Below are positions 18,803 through 26,659 of a stretch of 64,000 nt of DNA, in pieces; the first letter of the stretch is position 1, and every line of letters starts with the position of its first letter. The stretch comes from Lachnospiraceae bacterium (GTDB taxonomy: Bacteria; Bacillota; Clostridia; Lachnospirales; Lachnospiraceae): the NCBI GenBank assembly GCA_014239155.1, contig JAAZZQ010000088.1, forward strand, positions 62,001 through 126,000, read 5' to 3'. The notes beneath the pieces are model-generated. The model searched no databases, was not told the origin of the DNA, and saw only the letters and a program-made list of their open reading frames with translations. The translations under genes and the position numbers were made by a program.

Positions 18803-19637
18803 GCTGGATACATCAGAGAAAATAATGCAATTAAAGAGCAAAATAGAAAATGCAGATGCTATCTTAATTGGCGCTGGAGCGGGACTTTCCACTTCTGCCG
18901 GATTCCTTTATAATGGAGAGCGGTTTCAGCAATATTTTAGTGACTTTATTGAAAAATACCACTTCCATAATATGTATGAGGGCGGTTTCTATCCTTTTGA
19001 TACTTTGGAGGAATATTGGTCGTATTGGAGCAGATACATTTATATCAACCGCTATATGGATGCACCAATTCCAGTTTACCAAAAACTGTTTCAACTGGTT
19101 AAGGACAAAGATTACTTTGTATTGACAACAAACGTAGACCATTGCTTTCAAAAGACCAATTTTGCAAAAGAGCGATTATTTTATACACAGGGAGATTATG
19201 GACTATTCCAATGCCAGACGCCATGTAATCCATACACTTACGATAATGAAGCGCAGGTTCGGCGTATGATGGCAGAACAAAAAGACATGCGTATTCCAAC
19301 CGAATGCATACCAAAATGCCCAATTTGCGGCAAACCAATGACTATGAATTTAAGGGCAGATTCTACCTTTGTAGAAGATTCCGGCTGGAATATTCATGCG
19401 GAGTATTACAAGCAATTCCTCAATAAACATAAACGAAGCAAAATATTATTTTTGGAATTAGGTGTGGGATATAATACCCCCGGAATTATTAAATATCCCT
19501 TTTGGCAGATGACAACAAAAAATAAAAATTCCACATATATTTGTATCAATAAAGGTAACGTATCTGTTCCGGCAGAACTTCATTCTCGGTCCATTAGTAT
19601 AGATTCTGATATCTATAATGTGTTATGTTGCCTGTAA
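18753..19637 (+). CDS. SirTM-type sirtuin, probable protein ADP-ribosyltransferase
   Basis: 294 residues. The NAD-binding motif is G-A-G-A-G-L-S-T-S-A-G (40-50) and T-T-N-V-D-H lies at 125-130. At the place of the sirtuin catalytic His-Gly the protein reads T-Q-G-D-Y-G with Gln146, a hallmark described for class M sirtuins, which transfer ADP-ribose rather than deacetylate. Cys154, Cys158, Cys189 and Cys192 are plausible structural zinc ligands. The ATG follows GGAGGTGAT and lies inside the macrodomain gene (50-base overlap), so the writer and eraser are made from one message. Known SirTM targets are lipoylated GcvH-L proteins; neither GcvH-L nor a lipoate ligase is encoded nearby, so the target here is open. 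Confidence 0.88.
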   Translation: MSFKITTMKYTNPCLNELDTSEKIMQLKSKIENADAILIGAGAGLSTSAGFLYNGERFQQYFSDFIEKYHFHNMYEGGFYPFDTLEEYWSYWSRYIYINRYMDAPIPVYQKLFQLVKDKDYFVLTTNVDHCFQKTNFAKERLFYTQGDYGLFQCQTPCNPYTYDNEAQVRRMMAEQKDMRIPTECIPKCPICGKPMTMNLRADSTFVEDSGWNIHAEYYKQFLNKHKRSKILFLELGVGYNTPGIIKYPFWQMTTKNKNSTYICINKGNVSVPAELHSRSISIDSDIYNVLCCL

Positions 19638-20053
19638 CTTATATGCATGTGCAAAAGAAAAATCAACAAGTTTACGAGAAAACATTTCTTTTTTCCTCCT
19701 CGCGAAACACCAAAAATCCTGCATAATCTTCCTGATAGAGTTTTCTTTGTATTTGTGTCAATGGATTCCTACCATAAAAATACTCCTACCATCATCATTC
19801 TCCTTCTCAAGCACACTCTAAAATTTTATTTCACCCGGCAAAGACGCTCACTTTTATAAGTGGGTGTCTTCTTCAACTGAAACAAAAATAGACATAGTAG
19901 AAAATTAGTTTAAAATATGTTATATTGTAAAAAGAATATTAGTTTGATTACACCGTAATTTGTTCTGAAATCCTACAGAGTCTTTTGCCAGCATATAAAG
20001 AAAACTTGTATGACAAAACAACCGTTGCTAAAATAAAGAAAGGAAACAAAAAT
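19638..20053. other. Intergenic stretch with a possible decayed minus-strand coding fragment
   Basis: On the minus strand, 19790 to 19672 reads as an open 38-codon frame with protein-like composition (Y-F-Y-G-R-N-P-L-T-Q-I-Q-R-K, then E-D-Y-A-G-F-L-V-F-R-E-E-E) ending in TAA, but with no proper start codon. It may be the remnant of a gene; I do not recognise it. The rest holds the terminator-like hairpin and AT-rich promoter sequence for the methyltransferase. Confidence 0.25.
19842..19869 (+). terminator. Hairpin after the macrodomain-sirtuin operon
   Basis: AGACGCTCAC and GTGGGTGTCT pair over ten positions (two G-T wobbles) around an eight-base loop. The following bases are only partly T-rich, so it could be a processing or pause site rather than an efficient terminator. 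Confidence 0.4.
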
Positions 20054-20983
20054 ATGGATTATAGCAGAAAAATATCGGAGCGTTTATGGAATATGCCAGA
20101 TAAAGGCGAACTTGAAAGCCATCGTGAAGAAACCTTTATTGATGATATTATCCAAAAAAGCCATATTGAAAAGGAACTACTCTCTCATTTAGATGGAATT
20201 AAAACTGTGTTTGATGGCGGTGCAGGCTGTGGAAGATTTTCCATTCTTCTTGCAAAGCAGGGTTGTGAAGTTACACATTTTGATATTTCGCAACCCATGA
20301 TAGATAAAGCAAAGGAATTAGCCAAAAAAGAAGGTGTTCTTGACAGAATCGTTTTTGTCAATGGAGCATTGGAAAATCTAGAAACTTTTAAAGATAACTC
20401 TTTTGATATGGTGATTTCTTTTGATGCCCCTATTTCATATACATATCCCAACCAAGAAAAGATTATTAGCGAGCTTATCCGTATATGCCGCAAACGAATT
20501 ATGATAAGTGTATCAAGCCGTTTAGGATATCTTCCATATTTAGCGAATCCAATACAAAAGAACCAATTTATATTGGACGAGAACTGTGGTGATCCTTTTG
20601 TAAAGTGGTGCATTGACAATAAAGAAAATGCAATCAAAGCTTTTCATTTCAGCAAAAATGCTGTTATAAATCTGTGGAAAGAAGGACTTATGGGTGGTGA
20701 CAGCGAAATTGCTGAGTACGAAAATGGAGGTACACCGTGGTGCATCACATACACCTTTATGCCAGATGAATTAGAAAATATACTAAAACGTTATGGAGTA
20801 AAAAATATAAAATTGGCGGGACCCGGCGCATATGCAAGGACTCTCCCTAATGAACTGCTTGTAAAAATTATGAAAGATTCCAAACAGCGTTCTGAATTTT
20901 TGGAGTTTTGTCATCTTTATGATTCTAATCCATTTGTGTGCGGTATGGGGAAAGATAACTTATTTGCCCAAGGCGAACTGTAA
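20054..20983 (+). CDS. Class I SAM-dependent methyltransferase
   Basis: 309 residues from ATG 20054, which has AAAGGAAA upstream; an upstream in-frame codon lacks a site. The Rossmann methyltransferase motif I is V-F-D-G-G-A-G-C-G-R-F (about 53-63), the acidic end of strand 2 is H-F-D-I-S, and motif IV is F-D-M-V-I-S-F-D-A-P. After the catalytic core a 130-residue carboxy part contains paired aromatic and charged segments. Small-molecule methyltransferases often look like this, but no substrate can be assigned. It stands alone between AT-rich spacers. Confidence 0.85.
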   Translation: MDYSRKISERLWNMPDKGELESHREETFIDDIIQKSHIEKELLSHLDGIKTVFDGGAGCGRFSILLAKQGCEVTHFDISQPMIDKAKELAKKEGVLDRIVFVNGALENLETFKDNSFDMVISFDAPISYTYPNQEKIISELIRICRKRIMISVSSRLGYLPYLANPIQKNQFILDENCGDPFVKWCIDNKENAIKAFHFSKNAVINLWKEGLMGGDSEIAEYENGGTPWCITYTFMPDELENILKRYGVKNIKLAGPGAYARTLPNELLVKIMKDSKQRSEFLEFCHLYDSNPFVCGMGKDNLFAQGEL

Positions 20984-21236
20984 ATTTACTGTTTGTTCCA
21001 TTGGTCTTTCATATAATTTTAGGTGTTGTTGGTGTAAACAGCAACAATTTTGCACAAAATGCAAAAAAACAAGCGTCTTGGCACATATTTTTCACTCCTT
21101 TTGCAGAAGTATGAAAAGTAACCAGTTTTTTAACTAAAAGTTTCATAAAATATGGAAAACTCATTGATTTTTGAATAAGATAAGTATAAAATAAGGATAA
21201 CAGAAAAACTTTTTATTGAGTGAAGGAGTGATGAGT

Positions 21237-22445
21237 ATGGCATTTATGAACTTTTGGAACAGCAGTTCGCTATATGGTTCCAACAACGGTTCGACTAACC
21301 TGTACAGTCTGTTCTCTGAACGAAACGCAATAAAGAACGGTACATATAAAAGACTACTCAAATCCTACTATAGTTCTTTAGAGGAAAATTCAGGTTCAAC
21401 GACATCTACAAGCAGGAGACGCGGCTCGAACAACATTATTGATACGCTGCTTCGGGAGAAAATGTATCCCACTGTTTCCAAGGAGACAGAAAAGGCAAAT
21501 TCTGATTTGACTTCTGGAATTAGCAGCCTAAAATCCTCTGTTTCTACATTACAGAGTGAAAAGACTTATGAGGACACAGAAAACGGCTCGACCGCGGCGG
21601 AGAAGGTTGTTTCCGCAATGAAATCTTATGTAAATAACTATAACAATGTTGTGACTGCATCAAAAAGCTCTACGCTTTCAAACAAGACAGCGTATGTGGC
21701 AAATATGATGAGTACCACCTCAAAATTTGAGAAAGAACTCAAAGAAATTGGCGTTATGCTCAAAAATGATGGAACACTTCAGCTTGATGAGACCAAATTA
21801 AAGGGTGCTGATCTCTCTAAAGTACAGAAATTGTTCTCCACAGACAACATTCAAAGTTATGGTTCTACAATCGCTTCCCGCATTAAGTTTGCAGGCAGCA
21901 ATACCACGACAACAAGCACAACAAATAACAACACGAGTACGGATACTAAGAAACCTACCAGCACAAGTGCAGCAGCGCTCAAAAAAGACGGGGAAGCTCT
22001 TGCTTCCAACGAATTATACGCCAAGGTAAAGGATGAGGATGGCAATGAGACAGACGAATATGATGTTAAAAAGATCCTTTCCACAGCAAAGAGCTTTGTG
22101 AGCAACTATAATGCTATGTTTGATAAGGCTGAGTCTAGCTCCAATTCGGGCGTATTGTCAAATTTATCTTATATTAGAGAAAGAACAGCAAACAGTACCA
22201 AAGCATTAAAAGAGTTGGGATTTAGCGTAGACAAAAAAGGCAGATTATCACTTGATGAAGATACTTTCAAAAAGGCGGATATGTCCAAGGTCCATGACTT
22301 TTTCAAGAATTATGGTTCTTATGTTGCCAGCAATGCATCTCGTGTAGATTATTATATGAACACCAATGCAAACGCAACCAGCGGATATACTTCCAAAGCA
22401 TCCTACAATATACCGTCTGTTTCTGGTTACAATTCATTCATCTAA
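21237..22445 (+). CDS. FliD-like protein with two tandem repeats
   Basis: 402 residues, rich in Ser, Thr, Asn and Lys, without signal peptide. It contains two copies of a helical domain of about 95 residues: about 122-218 and 276-372. Each has S-x-V-x-N-Y-N, L-x-N/S-x-x-Y, T/S-x-K-x-L-K-E-L/I-G, then L-x-L-D-E-x-x-x-K-x-A-D-L/M-S-K-V and F. The L-x-E-L-G plus D-G-x-L-x-L-D-E segment resembles the end of FliD (flagellar cap), so it may be a FliD-related or surface-filament protein, but no flagellar genes are near. A Thr/Asn linker (about 220-245) joins the copies. The ATG at 21237 is favoured by spacing from GAAGGAG; ATG 21231 is too close. Confidence 0.7.
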   Translation: MAFMNFWNSSSLYGSNNGSTNLYSLFSERNAIKNGTYKRLLKSYYSSLEENSGSTTSTSRRRGSNNIIDTLLREKMYPTVSKETEKANSDLTSGISSLKSSVSTLQSEKTYEDTENGSTAAEKVVSAMKSYVNNYNNVVTASKSSTLSNKTAYVANMMSTTSKFEKELKEIGVMLKNDGTLQLDETKLKGADLSKVQKLFSTDNIQSYGSTIASRIKFAGSNTTTTSTTNNNTSTDTKKPTSTSAAALKKDGEALASNELYAKVKDEDGNETDEYDVKKILSTAKSFVSNYNAMFDKAESSSNSGVLSNLSYIRERTANSTKALKELGFSVDKKGRLSLDEDTFKKADMSKVHDFFKNYGSYVASNASRVDYYMNTNANATSGYTSKASYNIPSVSGYNSFI

Positions 22446-22453
22446 AACAAAAG

Positions 22454-22492
22454 CCCTTTATGCTGTGCACTTGACGCAACCAGCATAAAGGG
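22454..22492. terminator. Bidirectional terminator between convergent genes
   Basis: CCCTTTATGCTG and CAGCATAAAGGG form a perfect 12-pair stem. It is followed by TCTTTATATTT on the plus strand and by CTTTTGTTTTA on the minus strand, so it can stop both the FliD-like gene and the converging adenylyltransferase gene. Confidence 0.85.
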
Positions 22493-22507
22493 TCTTTATA
22501 TTTCTAC

Positions 22508-23383
22508 TTAAAATATACTTGACGCATCCGGTGGCAACTGTCTCACTTGTTCGAGATATCTTCTCGCCGCTTCTCCCTCTGCAACATTGTATGTATAATC
22601 CAATTTATCTGCCACATACTTTGATGTGCACGCAAACAAATCGCACATATGCATAACAGCCTCCCAAGCTTCCTCAACACATCCGCCAAAATAGGTATCC
22701 AGATAACTTTGATATTCTTTCGGGTCAAGCCACCGATACAAATATTTTGCTGATTTTCCAACGCTCACCTGAAAATTGGTTTTAATGCCAACCTTCCACG
22801 AAAGCATTTTTTCCAACTGTTTGCGGACAACAAAATTGGTCATGTCTTGCACATAGGGTATTTCTTTGCGCCACAATCCCTTCGCCAGATTATTACTGCA
22901 CCACCAAAACTCATTGGTACACGCATAAAACTGCATTTGTGTGGGTTTTTGCACACAATAATCTACATCTGTTGCTTCCGATATTTCAGGCAATACATTA
23001 TTTTTATCCAATAAAATCGTGCAAAGCTTATCATCATAAATATGCTCTCTGGCATATTCAATTGTCTGTACCGTCAAATCAATGCGAACACCGTCATCAA
23101 ACTGCATTAGCCAACCATAGTGGCATTTTCTGTCATTTGGATAATCTGGGCTTTCATCTGGATATTGCATATAGAGAATCGTTCCAAATTTGTGAATCCA
23201 GTTTTTGTCTTCTATAAAAGAACTTGTCTCTCCCACCACATACACAATATCATAATCTTGAAAAATATCCTTCGGAGCATTCTTGTTTGTCCTTGAGCCA
23301 TTCATATATACTGCAAATATCCTATCGTCCTCTCTAGCAATCCCTGTCAGTAATTGATACATTTGCGTTTCATCGCGCATCAT
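22508..23383 (-). CDS. Aminoglycoside 6-adenylyltransferase-like nucleotidyltransferase
   Basis: 291 residues, the usual length of ANT(6)/AadK-AadE enzymes. The nucleotidyltransferase core shows G-S-R-T-N (29-33), then F-Q-D-Y-D-I-V-Y (41-48) with the metal-binding Asp pair, and R-I-D-L-T (about 100-104). The carboxy half has the family's conserved N-E-F-W-W and Y-V-x-K-x-L segments. Family members transfer AMP to the 6-hydroxyl of streptomycin; many chromosomal homologues give little resistance and may act on something else. ATG 23383 has AAGGAG at good spacing. It lies 52 bases after the unknown 506-residue gene in the same direction. Confidence 0.88.
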   Translation of the reverse strand: MMRDETQMYQLLTGIAREDDRIFAVYMNGSRTNKNAPKDIFQDYDIVYVVGETSSFIEDKNWIHKFGTILYMQYPDESPDYPNDRKCHYGWLMQFDDGVRIDLTVQTIEYAREHIYDDKLCTILLDKNNVLPEISEATDVDYCVQKPTQMQFYACTNEFWWCSNNLAKGLWRKEIPYVQDMTNFVVRKQLEKMLSWKVGIKTNFQVSVGKSAKYLYRWLDPKEYQSYLDTYFGGCVEEAWEAVMHMCDLFACTSKYVADKLDYTYNVAEGEAARRYLEQVRQLPPDASSIF

Positions 23384-23435
23384 AAAATATTTCTCCTTTT
23401 CCTTTCAGTCTTTCATGCCTTCTGCACAAAAATTT

Positions 23436-24956
23436 TTATCTGCCATCTGTGTGCGCAACTCTATTATTTAATATCTGCTCTATTTTCTGACGAATATCAT
23501 CCCGCACTTCCCCCTGTAATATCTCTTTAAGATATTCCGCCATATTGGGTGAGATTTCCTGTATTGTCTTACCCGAAGTCTTCATCCACTCTTCCAGAAC
23601 GGACAATGCCATATTTCTATTATTAACTACAGGCGACTTCAATGCGGGTCTAATCAAATTCTCTCCAACATTCATTCGATTGCGCAACACTTGTAAAACC
23701 ATTGTCAGTGCTTGGTGTGCTTTGAATTCCTCTCCTAGACCGAGTTCATCGGCTGTACCTGTCGCAAGACGTTCTACTTGCAATTTGTCATACGCCAAAT
23801 CAACAACCTCTTGTACTTTATAATCATCTACAATCAAGAGCGATGCAATCCATGCATTTTTTACAAAGTCCTCCTTGATGGCTTGATATGCATATTCCTG
23901 ATAATTCATTCCAAGCCGCCGCGCTATCTCAAATCCCTCTTTGCGTATTAATGCACTCTGCACAGTTTTCTTTACTGGATCAGACTGCAAAAAATCTGAT
24001 AAATCCATATAAAACGCTGATGGAGACTCCTCATTTGCATCTGCAATACGCTCCTTTAAATTTATTAGCGGCACATAATCCTGTGCTTCCAAATCTGTTC
24101 GTGCCTTTGCAGCCTCAAAAAATGCCTGTACCACCTCCTGAGCATTCTCCAATGCAGAAATTCCCGCAACAGGACCTTCGTCTAACATTGCATCCAGAAT
24201 ATTTGCAAGACCGCGATATGCTTCCAAATCCAACGCTGGATTCTGAATCCGCTCTAAATAATGCACCTTTGTATAACAATCTAGCCCAGAATATGCAGGA
24301 ATCACATCATTGTGAACACCATTCCGCACTAGCCATTCCTCAATTTCTTCTGAGTCCGCCTCAATCATGCGCACAAGATGAACACGCCCCCAACCCTCAA
24401 CCTTCTGCAAAATATAAAACAGTTCTTTGTTGGGATTTTCCCAGTTTTGCATCAAAAATGCCGCATACAAAGTAAACTCATCTTCAAGCGCCAACAGCCT
24501 AATTGAATCTTTAAGTTCATCCTGTCCATCAAGATTAATCAATTCCAGCAATGACATTCCAAACTTTACAGCCTCCGCCTTTGTACCTTTTATCATCAGA
24601 TGAACTGCCAAATCAATAATATTTCCAACCGGAATCCTATCTCGATTCTCCATCACATATTCCTGAAATAAATCAATCATTCCCAGAACATGATATTTTG
24701 CTGCAAAATCGTAAACCAATCTAACTGCCTCATCTCTCTTACCTTCCGCCGCAGTCTCAATTGCATTTATTAAAAGCGAATACCCCTCTGGCTCTTCTGA
24801 CTGTGACCCTGTGTGATAAAAGATAATTCCATCCATTGCACCAGGTGCGAATTTAACCTGAGTATCAGGCGCCTCATCCGGCAGTTGAAAATCTTCTGGA
24901 AGCCTTCCTTGTGCAGTAACTGCATTTTGAATCTGTTCATAAATAGAATATTCCAT
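23436..24956 (-). CDS. Large helical protein of unknown function
   Basis: 506 residues from ATG 24956, which is better spaced from AAAGGGG than ATG 24962. I recognise no enzyme motif. The amino 60 residues contain M-D-G-I-I-F-Y-H-T-G. The rest is predicted almost entirely helical and acidic, with repeated pairs such as A-V-R-L-V-Y-D-F-A, L-L-A-L-E-D-E-F-T-L and N-M-A-L-S-V-L-E-E-W-M-K, typical of ARM/HEAT-like solenoids. There is no signal peptide or transmembrane helix, so it is probably cytosolic. It is transcribed towards the adenylyltransferase gene and divergently from dpaA. Confidence 0.7.
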   Translation of the reverse strand: MEYSIYEQIQNAVTAQGRLPEDFQLPDEAPDTQVKFAPGAMDGIIFYHTGSQSEEPEGYSLLINAIETAAEGKRDEAVRLVYDFAAKYHVLGMIDLFQEYVMENRDRIPVGNIIDLAVHLMIKGTKAEAVKFGMSLLELINLDGQDELKDSIRLLALEDEFTLYAAFLMQNWENPNKELFYILQKVEGWGRVHLVRMIEADSEEIEEWLVRNGVHNDVIPAYSGLDCYTKVHYLERIQNPALDLEAYRGLANILDAMLDEGPVAGISALENAQEVVQAFFEAAKARTDLEAQDYVPLINLKERIADANEESPSAFYMDLSDFLQSDPVKKTVQSALIRKEGFEIARRLGMNYQEYAYQAIKEDFVKNAWIASLLIVDDYKVQEVVDLAYDKLQVERLATGTADELGLGEEFKAHQALTMVLQVLRNRMNVGENLIRPALKSPVVNNRNMALSVLEEWMKTSGKTIQEISPNMAEYLKEILQGEVRDDIRQKIEQILNNRVAHTDGR

Positions 24957-25029
24957 AAACATTCCCCTTTCTATCTCTCTTTATTTTGTAATTTAATCGT
25001 ACTCTATCACAGCAAATTTGTAAACTATG

Positions 25030-25057
25030 AACCTTTTTCATTTTTTATCATATTTTA
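25030..25057 (+). promoter_or_regulatory. Candidate SigK-type sporulation promoter before dpaA
   Basis: The mother-cell sigma-K consensus is an AC at -35 and CATAnnnTA at -10, about 16 bases apart. Here AACC at 25030-25033 is followed, 16 bases after its AC, by CATATTTTA at 25049-25057, 33 bases before the dpaA start. The match is exact at -10 and fits the known expression of dipicolinate synthase in the mother cell. Confidence 0.5.
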
Positions 25058-25089
25058 ATCATAAGTCAATTAAAACAAGGAGGTGCGAT

Positions 25090-25977
25090 ATGCCTCCAAG
25101 AACGATAGCAAAGTATGACATTGCAATCATAGGCGGCGACAGGCGGACTGCGTGCATGGCACCTATATTAGTGGAAAAAGGGTATCGTGTACTCTGCTTT
25201 CGCACTGTTGAAATCGCCTGCAACCCATCCATAAAATCTAAAATTTATTTTACAGAATCTTTGCGCGAGGCTTTCGATTCCGCACCTGTGATTATAGGCG
25301 GTATTCCTTTTACCAAGTCGGACTCCCTCTACTGTGAGGTAAATTCCTCTGACACAACAGTCAGCCTTGCCGAAATTCAGCGCAGTATCCGCAAACATCA
25401 GAAAATTTTTGCAGGTATTATTCCAGAAAACTTCCGCCGCACCTGCGAGGAACGAGAAATTACCTGCTATGACTTTATGCTCGACGAACCCATGACACTT
25501 TACAATGCGGTTTCCACAGCGGAGAGCGCAATTTTGGAAGCATTGTTGCACAAGGACACAAATCTCCACATGAGCAACGCACTTGTGCTAGGCTACGGCA
25601 GATGTGGCAAGATGATTGCAGACCGCTTAAAAGGACTTCATGCTTGTGTCACTGTTTGCTCTAATGATACCAACGAACTCGCCCTCGCATGTGCACTTGG
25701 TTTTGATACCATGCACCTATCAAACCTCTGGAAAAACATCTGCTGTTATGAGTACATTTTCAACACAATTCCAGCGCGGATTTTAAATCGCAGATGCCTA
25801 GAAAAAGTATCCTCAAATGCAATTATTATTGATATTGCCTCCAATCGAACTGGAGCTGACTACGAGATTGCTAAAAAGTTAAAGATTAACATTCATTTCT
25901 GTCCGGGACTTCCCGGAAAATACGCAGGAGAAAGCTGTGCAAAATATTTGACAGACTACGTAATTAACCGAATATAA
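25090..25977 (+). CDS. dpaA: Dipicolinate synthase subunit A
   Basis: 295 residues from ATG 25090 (AAGGAGGTG). The amino part begins with a Rossmann-like I-A-I-I-G-G-D-R-R, the typical start of DpaA/SpoVFA. A second nucleotide-binding motif, V-L-G-Y-G-R-C-G-K, lies near residue 175, with I-D-I-A-S near 256 and the conserved ending P-G-L-P-G-K-Y-A. With subunit B it oxidises dihydrodipicolinate to dipicolinic acid, which is pumped into the forespore for heat resistance. The gene for subunit B follows by 69 bases. Its presence indicates an endospore former. Confidence 0.92.
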   Translation: MPPRTIAKYDIAIIGGDRRTACMAPILVEKGYRVLCFRTVEIACNPSIKSKIYFTESLREAFDSAPVIIGGIPFTKSDSLYCEVNSSDTTVSLAEIQRSIRKHQKIFAGIIPENFRRTCEEREITCYDFMLDEPMTLYNAVSTAESAILEALLHKDTNLHMSNALVLGYGRCGKMIADRLKGLHACVTVCSNDTNELALACALGFDTMHLSNLWKNICCYEYIFNTIPARILNRRCLEKVSSNAIIIDIASNRTGADYEIAKKLKINIHFCPGLPGKYAGESCAKYLTDYVINRI

Positions 25978-26046
25978 AAGAAAAGCAAAACGGTCTTTTA
26001 TCTCACAAATTTGCAGACTCTGGCAGAAACGGGGGGTTTTAACAAT

Positions 26047-26634
26047 ATGGATATCAAAGGAAAAAAAATTGGAATTGCATTGACTGGTTCCTTTTGTACC
26101 TTCGAGAAAATGTTTCAACAACTACAAGAACTAAATGATGTTGGCGCTGATATTTATCCAATTATGTCCGATGCCTCGCAAACTATTGAAAGTCGCTTTG
26201 GGAAACCTGACACATATATCACCAGAATAAAAGAAATCACTGGAAAAGACCCTATTATATCTATTACTGGCGCAGAACCTATTGGTCCCAAAGCTTATCT
26301 TGACGCTCTGGCAATCCTTCCCTGCACTGGGAACACCGCTGCAAAACTTGCAAATGGTATTACTGACACTCCAGTGTTAATGGCGGCAAAAGCGCATATG
26401 CGCAACAACAAACCACTTGTAATCTCCATCTCAACCAACGATGGTCTTGGCATGAACTTAAAAAATATTGGGCTTTTGTGTAACAGTAAAAATATCTATT
26501 TCGTCCCATTTGGGCAGGATAACTATCAGGCAAAACCCAATTCCCTAGTCGCTCATGTCGAACTGTTAATACCAACATTGGAAATGGCATTAGAACATAA
26601 ACAGTATCAGCCTATCTTGAAGGATTATCTCTGA
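26047..26634 (+). CDS. dpaB: Dipicolinate synthase subunit B (flavoprotein)
   Basis: 195 residues, normal for DpaB/SpoVFB, which belongs to the flavoprotein/decarboxylase fold. The start I-G-I-A-L-T-G-S-F-C-T-F is characteristic, as are P-C-T-G-N-T-A-A-K-L-A-N-G-I and F-V-P-F-G-Q-D. Start ATG 26047 has a GGGGGG site; an in-frame upstream extension contains spacer sequence only. It works with subunit A in the mother cell. The asparagine synthase gene follows by 25 bases. Confidence 0.92.
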   Translation: MDIKGKKIGIALTGSFCTFEKMFQQLQELNDVGADIYPIMSDASQTIESRFGKPDTYITRIKEITGKDPIISITGAEPIGPKAYLDALAILPCTGNTAAKLANGITDTPVLMAAKAHMRNNKPLVISISTNDGLGMNLKNIGLLCNSKNIYFVPFGQDNYQAKPNSLVAHVELLIPTLEMALEHKQYQPILKDYL

Positions 26635-26659
26635 ATAATTAGGAAAGGATTATTATAAA

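Noticed and set aside
22508-23383. Acquired antibiotic-resistance cassette
   Set aside because: Family membership is clear, but base composition and codon use match neighbours and no mobile element flanks it; more likely a resident chromosomal homologue.
23888-24475. 195-residue plus-strand frame inside the helical protein gene
   Set aside because: Pro/Gln/His-rich antisense frame with no start signal, opposite a well-supported gene.
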